A stretch of DNA of 43,748 nucleotides from DATJHM01 sp035493895 (GTDB lineage: Bacteria; Chloroflexota; Ktedonobacteria; Ktedonobacterales; Ktedonobacteraceae): assembly GCA_035493895.1 (NCBI GenBank), contig DATJHM010000020.1:1-43748 (forward strand), in the 5' to 3' direction. Below, piece after piece: positions 23,800-32,075 of this stretch. The notes beneath the pieces were generated by a model that searched no databases, was not told the DNA's origin, and worked only from the letters and a program-made list of their open reading frames with translations. The position numbers and the translations under genes are program-made. Numbering within the stretch: the first letter of the stretch is position 1; the number at the start of each line of letters is the position of its first letter.

Positions 23800-24810
23800 A
23801 TGAAATTGGCTTTGAAAATTACGCCCCAGCGTAGCACGCAATACGCAAAAATGACCGAACTGCTGGCCCGCCCAGAACTGCTGGCAAGTTCGCTTGCGCC
23901 TGCGATCCAACATGTTGAGCCGGTGGTCCTGGCCGGACAGGCTTATCTGCTGGCAACCGTTGATGAATCGCTGCTGACCACTGCTCAGGTGCAGTCGCTC
24001 GTTGCGCGTCTGGGGGCTATCAGCGAGGCTCACGAGTATTTTTCGCAGATCGGCGATATTGTGGGCCCCTTACTGCGTCCGCTGGAACCGAACTTTTCTC
24101 CGTTTGTACCTCTTGAGATGGCGGAGGCGAGGCGTTATAAGGGGAAGACGAACGAGATCTTCACACGCGTTTTGTTGAATGCGGCTTTGTTCGCCGGTGC
24201 ATATGCTGACCAGCTCACTGAACGTTTGCGTATTTTTGACCCATTGGCTGGCGGAGGTACGACGCTCTTTCTTGCGCTGGCCGCAGGCTATGATGCTTTT
24301 GGCGTTGAGCTGAATCGTCAGGATGTGGAGACGACGGCGCTCTTTGTCCGTCAATATCTGGAGGGCGAGCATATTCGCTATAAAGAGGTTGATGAGCATG
24401 GGCGTAAGGCGGGACGACGCCATCAATTTGAAATTGGCCCAAAGGGACAATCTCGCCATCTGGTGATCTCTCAAGGGGATACGCGTGATGCTGTTCTGCA
24501 TATGCGCGAGGTCTCCGGAGGCCCGCGCATGCACGCTGTGGTTGCCGATCTTCCCTATGGCATTCAACATTTTGCTGAGATTTCCTCGTTATTGAGCAAT
24601 GCCCTTCCGGTCTGGGAAAGTATGCTCTTCCCTGGCGGCAGTATTGCTCTGGCCTGGAATGCCACGCGCATCGAACGCTCTGAGATGCTTGGCTTATTGC
24701 TGGCACATACGACTCTACAGGTGCGCGACGATCCCCCCTACACTCAGTTTGCTCATCCCGTTGATCGTGTCATCAAAAAACGCGATATGCTTGTTGCTGT
24801 GAAACCTTGA
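23800..24810 (+). CDS. Trm11-like SAM-dependent methyltransferase
   Basis: A 336-residue protein. I choose ATG 23800 (MKLALKITPQRS), because a promoter -10 lies directly ahead of it and the longer reading back to 23590 has no ribosome binding site. The N-terminal 140 residues are family-specific. RYKGKTNEIFTRVLLNAALFA is followed by the SAM-binding motif FDPLAGGGTTLFLALAAGYDAFGVEL and the catalytic-type DLPYG (residues about 250), the DPPY-like motif of N-methyltransferases that modify RNA or DNA bases. This matches the UPF0020/Trm11 group, which methylate guanosines in tRNA; the exact target is unknown and no THUMP domain is evident. The message is probably leaderless. Confidence 0.85.
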   Translation: MKLALKITPQRSTQYAKMTELLARPELLASSLAPAIQHVEPVVLAGQAYLLATVDESLLTTAQVQSLVARLGAISEAHEYFSQIGDIVGPLLRPLEPNFSPFVPLEMAEARRYKGKTNEIFTRVLLNAALFAGAYADQLTERLRIFDPLAGGGTTLFLALAAGYDAFGVELNRQDVETTALFVRQYLEGEHIRYKEVDEHGRKAGRRHQFEIGPKGQSRHLVISQGDTRDAVLHMREVSGGPRMHAVVADLPYGIQHFAEISSLLSNALPVWESMLFPGGSIALAWNATRIERSEMLGLLLAHTTLQVRDDPPYTQFAHPVDRVIKKRDMLVAVKP

Positions 24811-24817
24811 TGGGACT

Positions 24818-24870
24818 ATGTGTGGCAGGATCAAGCTTGTTATGCGCCAATGCCTGACCCTGCCACACAT
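24818..24870. terminator. Bidirectional terminator, methyltransferase / GT4
   Basis: A perfect 12-bp stem (ATGTGTGGCAGG with CCTGCCACACAT) with a 29-base loop separates two convergent genes. No clear T run follows, so termination efficiency is uncertain. Confidence 0.6.
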
Positions 24871-24875
24871 AGGCT

Positions 24876-26066
24876 CTACATTTGCTTGCTGGAAAGTCTG
24901 GCGCTGGATTGCTCCCGCCTCTTAACTGGCAGCGTTTGTGCCGCAATCTCTACCGTCTGCTCCTGTTCAACTTCTTGCTGAGCTTGTCTGATCAGTTGCT
25001 TATAGATAGCAAGATAGCGTCGAACCATTACTTCGGCGGAGAAATGGTATTGTACATGCCGACGTATGCGCGTTCGCTTGAGCGTGGCAATGCGTGGTAT
25101 GTATTCGACCATTTCGTCGAGATTGTGAACGAGGAATCCCGTCTTTCCATGCTCGATAATTTCTGGCATGGCTCCACGTGCAAAGGCTATGACCGGACAA
25201 CCGACCGCCATTGCCTCCAGAACGACCATGCCAAAGGGCTCTTCCCATTCAATCGGATTGAGGAAGGCGCTGGCCTGGCTCAATAGCTCGACTTTTTGGG
25301 CGTGGGAGACGGTGCCGACATAGCGGATGAGCTCTCCGTCCAGGTGTGGCTCGATCTTGCGCTGAAAGTAGGCAAGCGAACGAGGACTGCTCTCATCTTT
25401 GGTTCCTGCCAGCCGCAATGGTAGATGTGTGCGTCTGGCGGCCTCTATTGCCAGATGCGCGCCCTTCTCCGCCACAAAGCGCCCGATCCAGACAAGAAAT
25501 GGCTCTCCCTGTCGTTGTTCTGGTGTGAACTGTTTCATGGGAACGCCATGATAGACGGTATCGACGATGCTGAGGGGAAACTCGATCTGGCATCGTGCGC
25601 TCTTGCTGATCGTTACGATGGGAATCTTTGGTGCCCACTCCATAAAGTAGGTATCGGCGTCACCCTGCCAATCGCCGGGCAACTTATCAAAAGGGAAGGT
25701 GTTGTGGGCTGTGATGAGATGCGGTACCTGTAGTGAGGCCAGCAGGGGAAAGAGATACATATCTCCTGTCGAAGAGAGATGTCCATGGACGATATCAAAG
25801 TCATGTTCGCGAATATACTGCATCGTTTTGTGTAAGTGATAGTACGCTTTCATATGCATGTACCACGGCACCTGCTCTTTACATAAAGCTTGCGGAACGA
25901 ATGAGACAAGCTGAGCCGACGTCCGGGCATCCCCGGGCGCAAATAGCGTCACTTCATGCCCCTGGGCCACCAATTCTTCTACCAGATGATATAAAACATT
26001 CTCCGTGCCCCCGTAGTTGTCTGGTGGGATGGGAATCCAGGGTGGCGCAATTTGTGCAATTTTCAT
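24876..26066 (-). CDS. Family 4 glycosyltransferase
   Basis: A 396-residue GT-B enzyme. The start MKIAQIAPPWIPIPPDNYGG at ATG 26066 has AAAGGAG upstream and is typical of the family; an ATG at 26108 would add 14 residues. The N-domain acceptor loop follows with NYGGTENVLYHLVEELVAQGHEVTLF. The C-domain has PFLVWIGRFVAEKGAHLAIEAA and the donor-binding EEPFGMVVLEAMAVGCPVIAFARGAMPE with the conserved ExxxxxxxE pattern. It likely builds cell-surface glycans or glycolipids with a nucleotide sugar. The last 25 residues are polar. Confidence 0.9.
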   Translation of the reverse strand: MKIAQIAPPWIPIPPDNYGGTENVLYHLVEELVAQGHEVTLFAPGDARTSAQLVSFVPQALCKEQVPWYMHMKAYYHLHKTMQYIREHDFDIVHGHLSSTGDMYLFPLLASLQVPHLITAHNTFPFDKLPGDWQGDADTYFMEWAPKIPIVTISKSARCQIEFPLSIVDTVYHGVPMKQFTPEQRQGEPFLVWIGRFVAEKGAHLAIEAARRTHLPLRLAGTKDESSPRSLAYFQRKIEPHLDGELIRYVGTVSHAQKVELLSQASAFLNPIEWEEPFGMVVLEAMAVGCPVIAFARGAMPEIIEHGKTGFLVHNLDEMVEYIPRIATLKRTRIRRHVQYHFSAEVMVRRYLAIYKQLIRQAQQEVEQEQTVEIAAQTLPVKRREQSSARLSSKQM

Positions 26067-26479
26067 CGGCTTGATGTCTCCTTTCCTGACATGCTCATTG
26101 CTGAGCAATCATCCTATATTGCGTACATCGTATTTTCATGACGGCCGTACTACAAAAGCAGCCAAAAAGTTTTTGTGAAACTACCCTATTGGATATAGAC
26201 TGTTTGACAAAGAGAATGTAAAAAAAGAAGAATGAGTGTGATATGCAAGATAAAAGAAGCGAAGCAATTCGCCCTTATTTATGCTTAATCATACAATGAG
26301 TGTGGCCTGATTGTAGTCATAAGTACTTTGTCATTGCTTGTATTCTTGTTGACAGTATAGTATTTGCCTATCTCAATGTTGTCTCGATTTGTGGCAAATA
26401 TATCTCGATCCTGGTGATGTTTTTGCCTGTGCATAGATAGATGTGAATAATAAGTTTTCCCGAAGGAAGGAAATAGATC
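26067..26479. other. 413-bp AT-rich intergenic region
   Basis: It holds promoters for the divergent GT4 and membrane-protein genes (a TTGACA is seen at about 26350). No gene, RNA or repeat is supported. Confidence 0.4.
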
Positions 26480-27280
26480 ATGACGCCCGGTAGCTTATTT
26501 CGCCTGGGAGGCTGGTGTCTCTGCGTTAGCTCTGTGGTCGCGATTGTGGCCAGTATGGCGGGTTCGCTGGCCTATGCCCTCTCAGCAGATCAGGCAAGTC
26601 CTCTCTGGCTCTCTATTCAGATCATCAGTATTGTCGCCGCCCTGTTTTTCTCTCTTGGCCTGCCTGCTGTCTATTTCTATCAGGCATATCAGACGCGTCA
26701 GGCCGGTCTCTGGGGCTTTATCCTGACTGAGGCGGCAAATAGTATTGGCGGTATCGGTTATAGTCTGGTGATTACGATAGTAACCGTAACGTTGAGCACT
26801 ACGGTCCTGAAAGAGAATAAGTCGCTGGTCTATGGTCTCTATGCGCTTTCCACCGTCTCATCGTTATTCCTCTTTGCCGGTACCGGTCTGTTTGGTTTTG
26901 CCACATTGAAAGGCAAAGTCTTTCCGCGCAATGCTGCTTTGCTCTTACTTGCTGGCTGTGTGGTATCACTGGCTCAGGCCTATCCCGATCCTATTTTTAG
27001 CGTCTTTATTGGCCTGGTTTCACAGGTCTGCTCATATGGCGCTTTTCTCTGGATGGGCACTATTGTCATCCGCCATATCCCCCTGATAGAGTATGTGCAG
27101 GATACTGATGAGTACGAGCAGGGAGAAGTTGAAGGGATGGTCGAGCAGGAGGAAATCGAGCAGGAAGAAGCTGAAGAAACTGTTGGGCAGAGAGAAGCTG
27201 AAGAAGGAAGCAAGCAAGAGGAAACTAAAGAGATTGTCGAGCTGGGAGAAGCTGAAGCGACTGTCAAGCAAAATAAGTAA
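26480..27280 (+). CDS. Six-helix membrane protein with acidic tail
   Basis: A 266-residue protein with no family I can name. It starts at ATG 26480 after GAAGGAAGG. Residues about 8-200 contain about six hydrophobic helices (SSVVAIVASMAGSLAYAL, IQIISIVAALFFSLGLPAVYF, SLVITIVTVTLSTTVL, and three more), resembling the general four-to-six helix DUF4386-like layout. Residues about 215-266 are a tail of short Glu-rich units (EEIEQEEAEETVGQREAEE, KEIVELGEAEATVKQ), hydrophilic and repetitive, presumably cytoplasmic. The gene is followed by two small leftward ORFs. Confidence 0.7.
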   Translation: MTPGSLFRLGGWCLCVSSVVAIVASMAGSLAYALSADQASPLWLSIQIISIVAALFFSLGLPAVYFYQAYQTRQAGLWGFILTEAANSIGGIGYSLVITIVTVTLSTTVLKENKSLVYGLYALSTVSSLFLFAGTGLFGFATLKGKVFPRNAALLLLAGCVVSLAQAYPDPIFSVFIGLVSQVCSYGAFLWMGTIVIRHIPLIEYVQDTDEYEQGEVEGMVEQEEIEQEEAEETVGQREAEEGSKQEETKEIVELGEAEATVKQNK

Positions 27281-27287
27281 GCAGAGC

Positions 27288-27536
27288 TCAGTCAAACTTC
27301 ATCGCGCATTTTTTTGCAATCGTCAAAGTGGCTCCCCTGGCTCCAAAACGCTCCAGATCTCGTAGCTGATCCAGTGAGAGGTACGTGGCTAGAAAGGCCT
27401 CCTGCGTAATTTCGTAGGCCAGCTCTTCCTGCCTCACTAATTTGCGTGCGATCCGTTTTGCCTGTGCCTGAAAAAACTTTAATGCGTGACGTTGATCTGT
27501 GGGGAACTTTTGGCGATGCGATTGGGGGCGACACAA
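27288..27536 (-). CDS. Small protein or displaced C-terminal half of the next ORF
   Basis: An 82-residue reading with only a TTG start at 27536 and no ribosome binding site. It overlaps the ORF of 27479-27757 by 58 bases in another frame. Residues about 20-75 (FFQAQAKRIARKLVRQEELAYEITQEAFLATYLSLDQLRDLERFGARGA) are helical and look real rather than random. A likely reading is that it is the C-terminal part of the HTH ORF, separated by a frameshift. Function unknown. Confidence 0.4.
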   Translation of the reverse strand: MCRPQSHRQKFPTDQRHALKFFQAQAKRIARKLVRQEELAYEITQEAFLATYLSLDQLRDLERFGARGATLTIAKKCAMKFD

Positions 27537-27757
27537 AGCCCGCGCACGTTCTCTCTGGTGAACTGTTCGCCCGTTAAACGGGAGAGGGCTTGTAGCACTT
27601 GCTCTACCTCTTTGTTACTCACCAGACCGCCAATTTCCAACAGGTATTCCGTCTGCAAGTCGAGACCCGCTGCTTCCGCGACGGCACGCGAGGTCAGGCC
27701 ATACTGACGACGTATGTCACGAATATGTGGCTTTCTCTCTAATTCTTTTATGCCCAC
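27479..27757 (-). CDS. Small HTH-like protein, possibly frameshifted
   Basis: A 92-residue reading starting at GTG 27757, with AAAGGA eight bases upstream. The sequence has an HTH-like pattern, IRDIRRQYGLTSRAVAEAAGL, followed by LLEIGGLVSNKEVEQVLQALSRLTGEQFTRENVRG, the layout of small phage-type or XRE-like regulators. The last 15 residues (APNRIAKSSPQ onward) are unlike the rest and coincide with the start of the overlapping ORF, consistent with a frame change. The gene could be a functional short regulator or a broken longer one. Confidence 0.5.
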   Translation of the reverse strand: MGIKELERKPHIRDIRRQYGLTSRAVAEAAGLDLQTEYLLEIGGLVSNKEVEQVLQALSRLTGEQFTRENVRGLCVAPNRIAKSSPQINVTH

Positions 27758-28059
27758 GATTTTATCCTTTATAAGCTGTCCTCTCTCTAATTATACCCCC
27801 AATCTATAGAAATTGATCTCTTGCTCGTCATTGCACAGGTTGATACTTCAGAAATACCTTTTTGTTGAGTTTTACTATGAGCGCATCGATCGATATTCTG
27901 CCGTTACCAGAAGTACTGATAGAGATAGGCAAAAACATTTCTCTAACTGAGTTTGGTATAGTGAGTCTGTTCAGAAAAACTGGCTATTTTAGGAGACAAA
28001 TTGCTGTGGTTCTGTCTTATACCTATTGATTGATGATAATTTCGGTAGAGGAGGGCCAG
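27758..28059. other. 302-bp intergenic region
   Basis: AT-rich; it contains the ribosome binding site GGAGGG of the next gene and a TATAGT about 100 bp upstream of it, but no gene. Confidence 0.35.
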
Positions 28060-29262
28060 ATGACCTCATTGTCTGCAAGGCGCTATAAACAATCCTTTTT
28101 TACAGCAGGTTTCCTCTGCTTGTTCGTGTATCTCCTGGCGGCATGTGGTCCCGGAGGGAGTACCGTTTCCCCCTCTTCCACCGCTCCCAGTAATACAGCT
28201 CCTACCGCTACGCCACAGGCAACGCCATCAGCGGGCGTGAAGCTGGGTGTTCAACCCTGCCCTGTTGCCGTTCAGTCTCCTACCTATTGGGCTCCTCTGG
28301 TGGGTGTGCAGCCCGATGTAAACAAGGTTGGGTCTGTGACGTGCGCAAATCTTATTGGTCAGAATGAGCTACAGGCCCTGGTCACTGTACAGGCGCCTGG
28401 CACCGATGCAAGCCTGGATCTCCACGTTTTTACGCATATCACACAGCCACAGCCGGTCGAACTTTTCAAATTACAATCACTATTGAAAGGCAATGCCCGA
28501 ATCAGCGGCTATAACACGATCATGACAGCTGAGGTTGATCACAATTCAAGCGTGAACAAAGGGATAACGGCAAATGCAAGTTTGCAGCAGGATCTGTTTC
28601 GCGAGTTCAAGTGGTCCGATAGTGCTGGTACGTTCGTGCCGGTCGTGTTTCCTGGCCTCTATCCCGATCTTACACGTTTTCAGGCCGAGACCGATCAGCA
28701 GAATGTGAATCAAGGCCAGGATGCCTGGAAGTTAAGTGCTACTCAGACAGCCAGCAATCTCACGGTGAATCTTCTGAAATGGCCTGCGGCGGATAATACG
28801 ACCGTGGTGAGCGGTGGTGGCAAGAGTGATAGCGACGCCGTTGTGAATGTGAAGAATCCAGGCGTTGATGGCGGCACGGTGCAGGTGACGATGAGCCGTC
28901 TGGAGGGCAATACGAACGGTGGCATCTGGATTGTGACTGATGTCGGCGGCGCTGGCATGGATATCACGACCCCTATCACCAATGATCGCATCAGTAGTCC
29001 GGCGAAGGTTGCTGGCAAGGGAAGGGCATTTGAGTCCGTCATTGGCAGAGTGGTGATTCTTGATCATACGTATACCGATATCGGCGATGTTCAGGCCAGG
29101 GGCACTACTGGCATGGGGAATGCGACGTTTACGGCGAATGTGACTTATAACTCCACCTTTAAAAATGGCGCTCAAGAGGGCATTATTGCGCTCTATAGCT
29201 ATAGCAATGCCGATGGCTCGATTGCTTCGGCGGTGATGCACAAGGTGCTGATCGGGCTGTAG
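28060..29262 (+). CDS. Lipoprotein of unknown function
   Basis: A 400-residue protein, start ATG 28060 with GGAGGG just upstream. A signal peptide (residues about 1-28, basic then GFLCLFVYLLAAC) ends in the lipobox LAAC, so the mature protein is probably lipid-anchored outside the membrane. A Ser/Thr/Pro linker (STVSPSSTAPSNTAPTATPQATPSA) leads to a large beta-rich domain. No catalytic motif is seen. A run such as GGKSDSDAVVNVKNPG suggests a repeat-like beta protein. It stands alone with a strong terminator after it. Confidence 0.75.
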   Translation: MTSLSARRYKQSFFTAGFLCLFVYLLAACGPGGSTVSPSSTAPSNTAPTATPQATPSAGVKLGVQPCPVAVQSPTYWAPLVGVQPDVNKVGSVTCANLIGQNELQALVTVQAPGTDASLDLHVFTHITQPQPVELFKLQSLLKGNARISGYNTIMTAEVDHNSSVNKGITANASLQQDLFREFKWSDSAGTFVPVVFPGLYPDLTRFQAETDQQNVNQGQDAWKLSATQTASNLTVNLLKWPAADNTTVVSGGGKSDSDAVVNVKNPGVDGGTVQVTMSRLEGNTNGGIWIVTDVGGAGMDITTPITNDRISSPAKVAGKGRAFESVIGRVVILDHTYTDIGDVQARGTTGMGNATFTANVTYNSTFKNGAQEGIIALYSYSNADGSIASAVMHKVLIGL

Positions 29263-29290
29263 CTCGTCTCTCTCCAGATTTCTCCCGCAC

Positions 29291-29347
29291 TGACACAACA
29301 AAAACGCTCTTCCTCTTTTCTGTGGGAAGAGCGTTTTTGTTGTGTCA
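29291..29347. terminator. Long perfect bidirectional terminator
   Basis: A 23-bp perfect stem (29291-29313 with 29325-29347) around an 11-base loop. Each arm includes five consecutive A or T. It separates the lipoprotein gene from the convergent leuA. Confidence 0.85.
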
Positions 29348-29351
29348 TGAA

Positions 29352-31028
29352 TTACTTCTGCGTGCGATTAAGCGCACTGAGAACCGCTTTGAGTGATGCT
29401 CGCTCAATGTCGGTCTCGACTGCTGCGCCATAAAAAGTTTTGCTTCCTGCGGTCTTAATTTGAATATATGCGACCGCTCTGGCTGCCGCTCCCTGGCTGA
29501 GCGAATGTTCAGAGTAGGAGAGCACCGTGAAGTTGGCGAGCTTTGCCGTGTTTAGCGCGTGCACGAAGGCGTCGATGGGACCATTGCCGCGCCCGTTGAT
29601 TTCGCGGCGCTGTCCTTGTATGCGTACACGTGCTGTACAGGCAACTGTCTCGTGCTCCGTGCTTTCTACAATCTGTTCAGTGTGGAAATCTTCCAGTTGA
29701 AATGGTGTGGAACTCTGTAAGTACTCTTGCTCAAAGATCTGGTAGATGCCCGAGCTGGGAATCTCTTCCCCTCTGGCATCAGCAACATCATTGATGATTT
29801 TGCCAAATTCGATACGCATGGCTTTGGGCAACTGGAAGCCGTAATCGTTCTCCATGAGATAGGCGACTCCACCTTTGCCAGATTGCGAGTTGATGCGAAT
29901 AATGGCCTCGTACGTTCGCCCGATATCTTTCGGATCAATTGGCAGATAGGGAACTTCCCAGAGCGAGCCTGGTGTGGAATCTTGCGCATTCATGCCCTTG
30001 TTAATCGCGTCCTGGTGTGAGCCGGAGAAGGCCGTAAAGACCAACTCACCAGCATAGGGCTGGCGAATAGGCACGTCGAGCCGTGTACAGCGCTCATAGA
30101 CGGTGCGAATGGCGTTGATATCGCTGAAGTCCAGACAGGGATCAATCCCCTGAGAGTACATATTCAGGGCCAACGTGATAATATCGACGTTGCCAGTGCG
30201 CTCGCCATTGCCAAAAAGTGTGCCCTCGACGCGCTCTGCGCCTGCCATCAACCCCAGTTCGGTTGCGGCTACGCCAGTCCCACGATCGTTGTGTGTATGC
30301 AGGCTGATGATTACAGCATCGCGGTCGCGCAAATGACGGCTGAACCACTCGATCTGGTCTGCGTGAATATTGGGGGTGGCATACTGGACCGTGTCGGGCA
30401 GATTTAAAATAATTTTTTTCTCCTGTGTGGGCTGCCAGACATCGATCACAGCCTCGCAGATCTCTAGCGCGAAATCCGTTTCGGTCGACGAGAAGCTTTC
30501 GGGTGAGTATTGGAACGTCACATCCGTGCCTGCCAGTTTGGGAAGTAGTTGCTTGACTAATTGTGTCCCCTGGGTAGCGATTTTGATGATCTCTGGTTTA
30601 TCCAGCCCAAAGACGACCCTGCGTTGCACAGGAGAAGTGGAGTTATAGAGGTGAATGATTGCTTTTTTTGCGCCACGAAGTGACTCGATAGTACGCCCAA
30701 TCAGTTCTGCACGAGCTTGCACAAGGACCTGGATTGCTACGTCATCGGGCACCAGGTCTTCGTCGATGAGGCGGCGGATAAAATCAAATTCGATTTGCGA
30801 TGCCGCTGGAAAGCCAACTTCAATCTCTTTAAAGCCAATTCCTACGAGAAGCTGAAACATCTCTAGCTTTTGCTTGACGCTCATGGGGATCGGTAACGCC
30901 TGATTCCCGTCGCGCAAGTCAACACTGCACCATGTTGGTGCGCTGACAATTGTGCGTGCAGGCCAGCGCCGGTCCGGCAGGTCAATTGATGGAAATGGCC
31001 GATATTTGGTGATGTGTCCCTTTTGCAT
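29352..31028 (-). CDS. leuA: 2-isopropylmalate synthase
   Basis: Condenses acetyl-CoA and 2-oxoisovalerate in the first committed step of leucine synthesis. The 558-residue protein has the longer actinobacterial-type layout (IPMS-II). The catalytic TIM barrel has SVDLRDGNQALPIPM (metal-binding Asp and Arg), EIEVGFPAAS, and SLHTHNDRGTGVAATELGLMAGAERVEGTLFGNGERTGNVD with the metal-binding His pair. The C-terminal allosteric domain (residues about 420-558) contains GRGNGPIDAFVHALN. The ATG at 31028 follows AAAGGTTGG. No other leucine gene is near. Confidence 0.96.
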   Translation of the reverse strand: MQKGHITKYRPFPSIDLPDRRWPARTIVSAPTWCSVDLRDGNQALPIPMSVKQKLEMFQLLVGIGFKEIEVGFPAASQIEFDFIRRLIDEDLVPDDVAIQVLVQARAELIGRTIESLRGAKKAIIHLYNSTSPVQRRVVFGLDKPEIIKIATQGTQLVKQLLPKLAGTDVTFQYSPESFSSTETDFALEICEAVIDVWQPTQEKKIILNLPDTVQYATPNIHADQIEWFSRHLRDRDAVIISLHTHNDRGTGVAATELGLMAGAERVEGTLFGNGERTGNVDIITLALNMYSQGIDPCLDFSDINAIRTVYERCTRLDVPIRQPYAGELVFTAFSGSHQDAINKGMNAQDSTPGSLWEVPYLPIDPKDIGRTYEAIIRINSQSGKGGVAYLMENDYGFQLPKAMRIEFGKIINDVADARGEEIPSSGIYQIFEQEYLQSSTPFQLEDFHTEQIVESTEHETVACTARVRIQGQRREINGRGNGPIDAFVHALNTAKLANFTVLSYSEHSLSQGAAARAVAYIQIKTAGSKTFYGAAVETDIERASLKAVLSALNRTQK

Positions 31029-31624
31029 TCGCGTCCAACCTTTGAATCTGTGTGCTGAATGGTGTCGATCTTTGCACTCCTACGCTATGAGGCAATGCGC
31101 GACGATGTGCAAAATAGACGGCATTCAGCTGTTCGTCTATCAATTGTGTCGGGTAATAGAAACATATGGCTGTTCAGTTTTCGCTCGATCCAGCTCATGC
31201 AGCAGATGAAAGCAACCACGCCCTACAGTCTACACTCGTCATTGTGCATATCTGTGCAATTTTAGACTACTTTTTATTACGTTGTCAACATGACATGGTA
31301 TCTCTCTATCATTATATGTTTTGAGCATAAACAAGCTGCCAGAGCAGAAAATACCTTCTCTGCATCGTTCAATGAGTATAAGATTCTGGAGGAAAGATCT
31401 ATGGATGTGATGCACAGTATGTTTTTCTTCAGAACGTAACACGGAAAACAGGCCGAAAAAAATCCTGCTTACTTGACTTTATGAGGACTTTCGGCTATAT
31501 TTATTGTTATAACATATAGCAATATTTGCCACTGCCTGGTATATGTGGAAAATTGGAACAAAGAAAGACACGTACGTTGTTAATAAGTAGTGACTGGTTT
31601 CCAGGTTCCACAAGGAGAAAAACG
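31029..31624. other. Divergent leader region of leuA and the Tyr/Gln-tail gene
   Basis: It contains a stem TTTGCAC (31071-31077) with GTGCAAA (31107-31113) in the leuA leader, and the promoter at 31473-31501 of the opposite gene. I searched for a T-box specifier/antiterminator (the conserved GGGTGGNACCGCG-type core) and a Leu-rich leader peptide and saw neither. A 67-codon minus-strand ORF at 31239-31442 has no support. Confidence 0.4.
31473..31501 (+). promoter_or_regulatory. Promoter of the first Tyr/Gln-tail gene
   Basis: TTGACT (31473-31478), a 17-bp spacer and TATATT (31496-31501). Predicted leader about 117 nt. Confidence 0.65.
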
Positions 31625-32068
31625 ATGTTCAATCGATATAATAGAGGTGGGTGGGGATTTCCATTTGCGTTGCCTTTTCTTATCCTGGTTTTTGCTCACT
31701 CCTTTCAAGGCTTCTTGTTTACGATGCTTTTTATTGCCATGGTGACAATTATCGTAAAGGCAGTTGCCAGCACCAACGTGCGGCAAGGGAACTGGGGAAG
31801 TAATTACCAGCAGCAGCCTTACCAGAATCCCTATCAACAGCCATATCAGCAACCTTACCAGCAGCCGTATCAGCAGCCTTACCAGAATCCCTATCAACAG
31901 CCTCAATACAGCTCTTATGATCAGGGCTACCAGGAGGCTCCACATGAGGCATATGGCAGTGGTGAGAGCGAGCAGTCATATCAGCCTGCACAGGAGCAAG
32001 CTCCCTATGAGGAATATGAGCAGCCTCAGGCGAAATATCCACAGCAGATGCCACCCGTGGAGCAGTAA
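31625..32068 (+). CDS. Membrane protein with Tyr/Gln/Pro-rich tail (paralogue 1)
   Basis: A 147-residue protein, start ATG 31625 after AAGGAGA. A short basic N-terminus is followed by one or two membrane segments (residues about 10-45: FALPFLILVFAHSFQGFLFTMLFIAMVTIIVKAV). The tail is a repetitive YQQPYQNP series, then SYDQGYQ, and ends EQPQAKYPQQMPPVEQ. The paralogue at 35340 shares the SYDQGYQ and a near-identical C-terminus although its N-terminal part differs. Similar low-complexity tails promote clustering or phase separation; function unknown. The PYQQ DNA repeat unit is 12 bp and can slip. Confidence 0.75.
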   Translation: MFNRYNRGGWGFPFALPFLILVFAHSFQGFLFTMLFIAMVTIIVKAVASTNVRQGNWGSNYQQQPYQNPYQQPYQQPYQQPYQQPYQNPYQQPQYSSYDQGYQEAPHEAYGSGESEQSYQPAQEQAPYEEYEQPQAKYPQQMPPVEQ

Positions 32069-32075
32069 GCGCTCA

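Noticed and set aside
31029..31300. T-box or Leu leader peptide before leuA
   Set aside because: No specifier or GGTGG antiterminator core and no Leu-rich short peptide; only a short TTTGCAC/GTGCAAA stem.
31239..31442. 67-codon minus-strand ORF
   Set aside because: No ribosome binding site and no conserved look; lies in the leader region of two genes.
31749..32054. Alternating Ala/Asp/Val-rich minus-strand ORF
   Set aside because: Produced by the 12-bp repeats of the Tyr/Gln-tail gene on the other strand.
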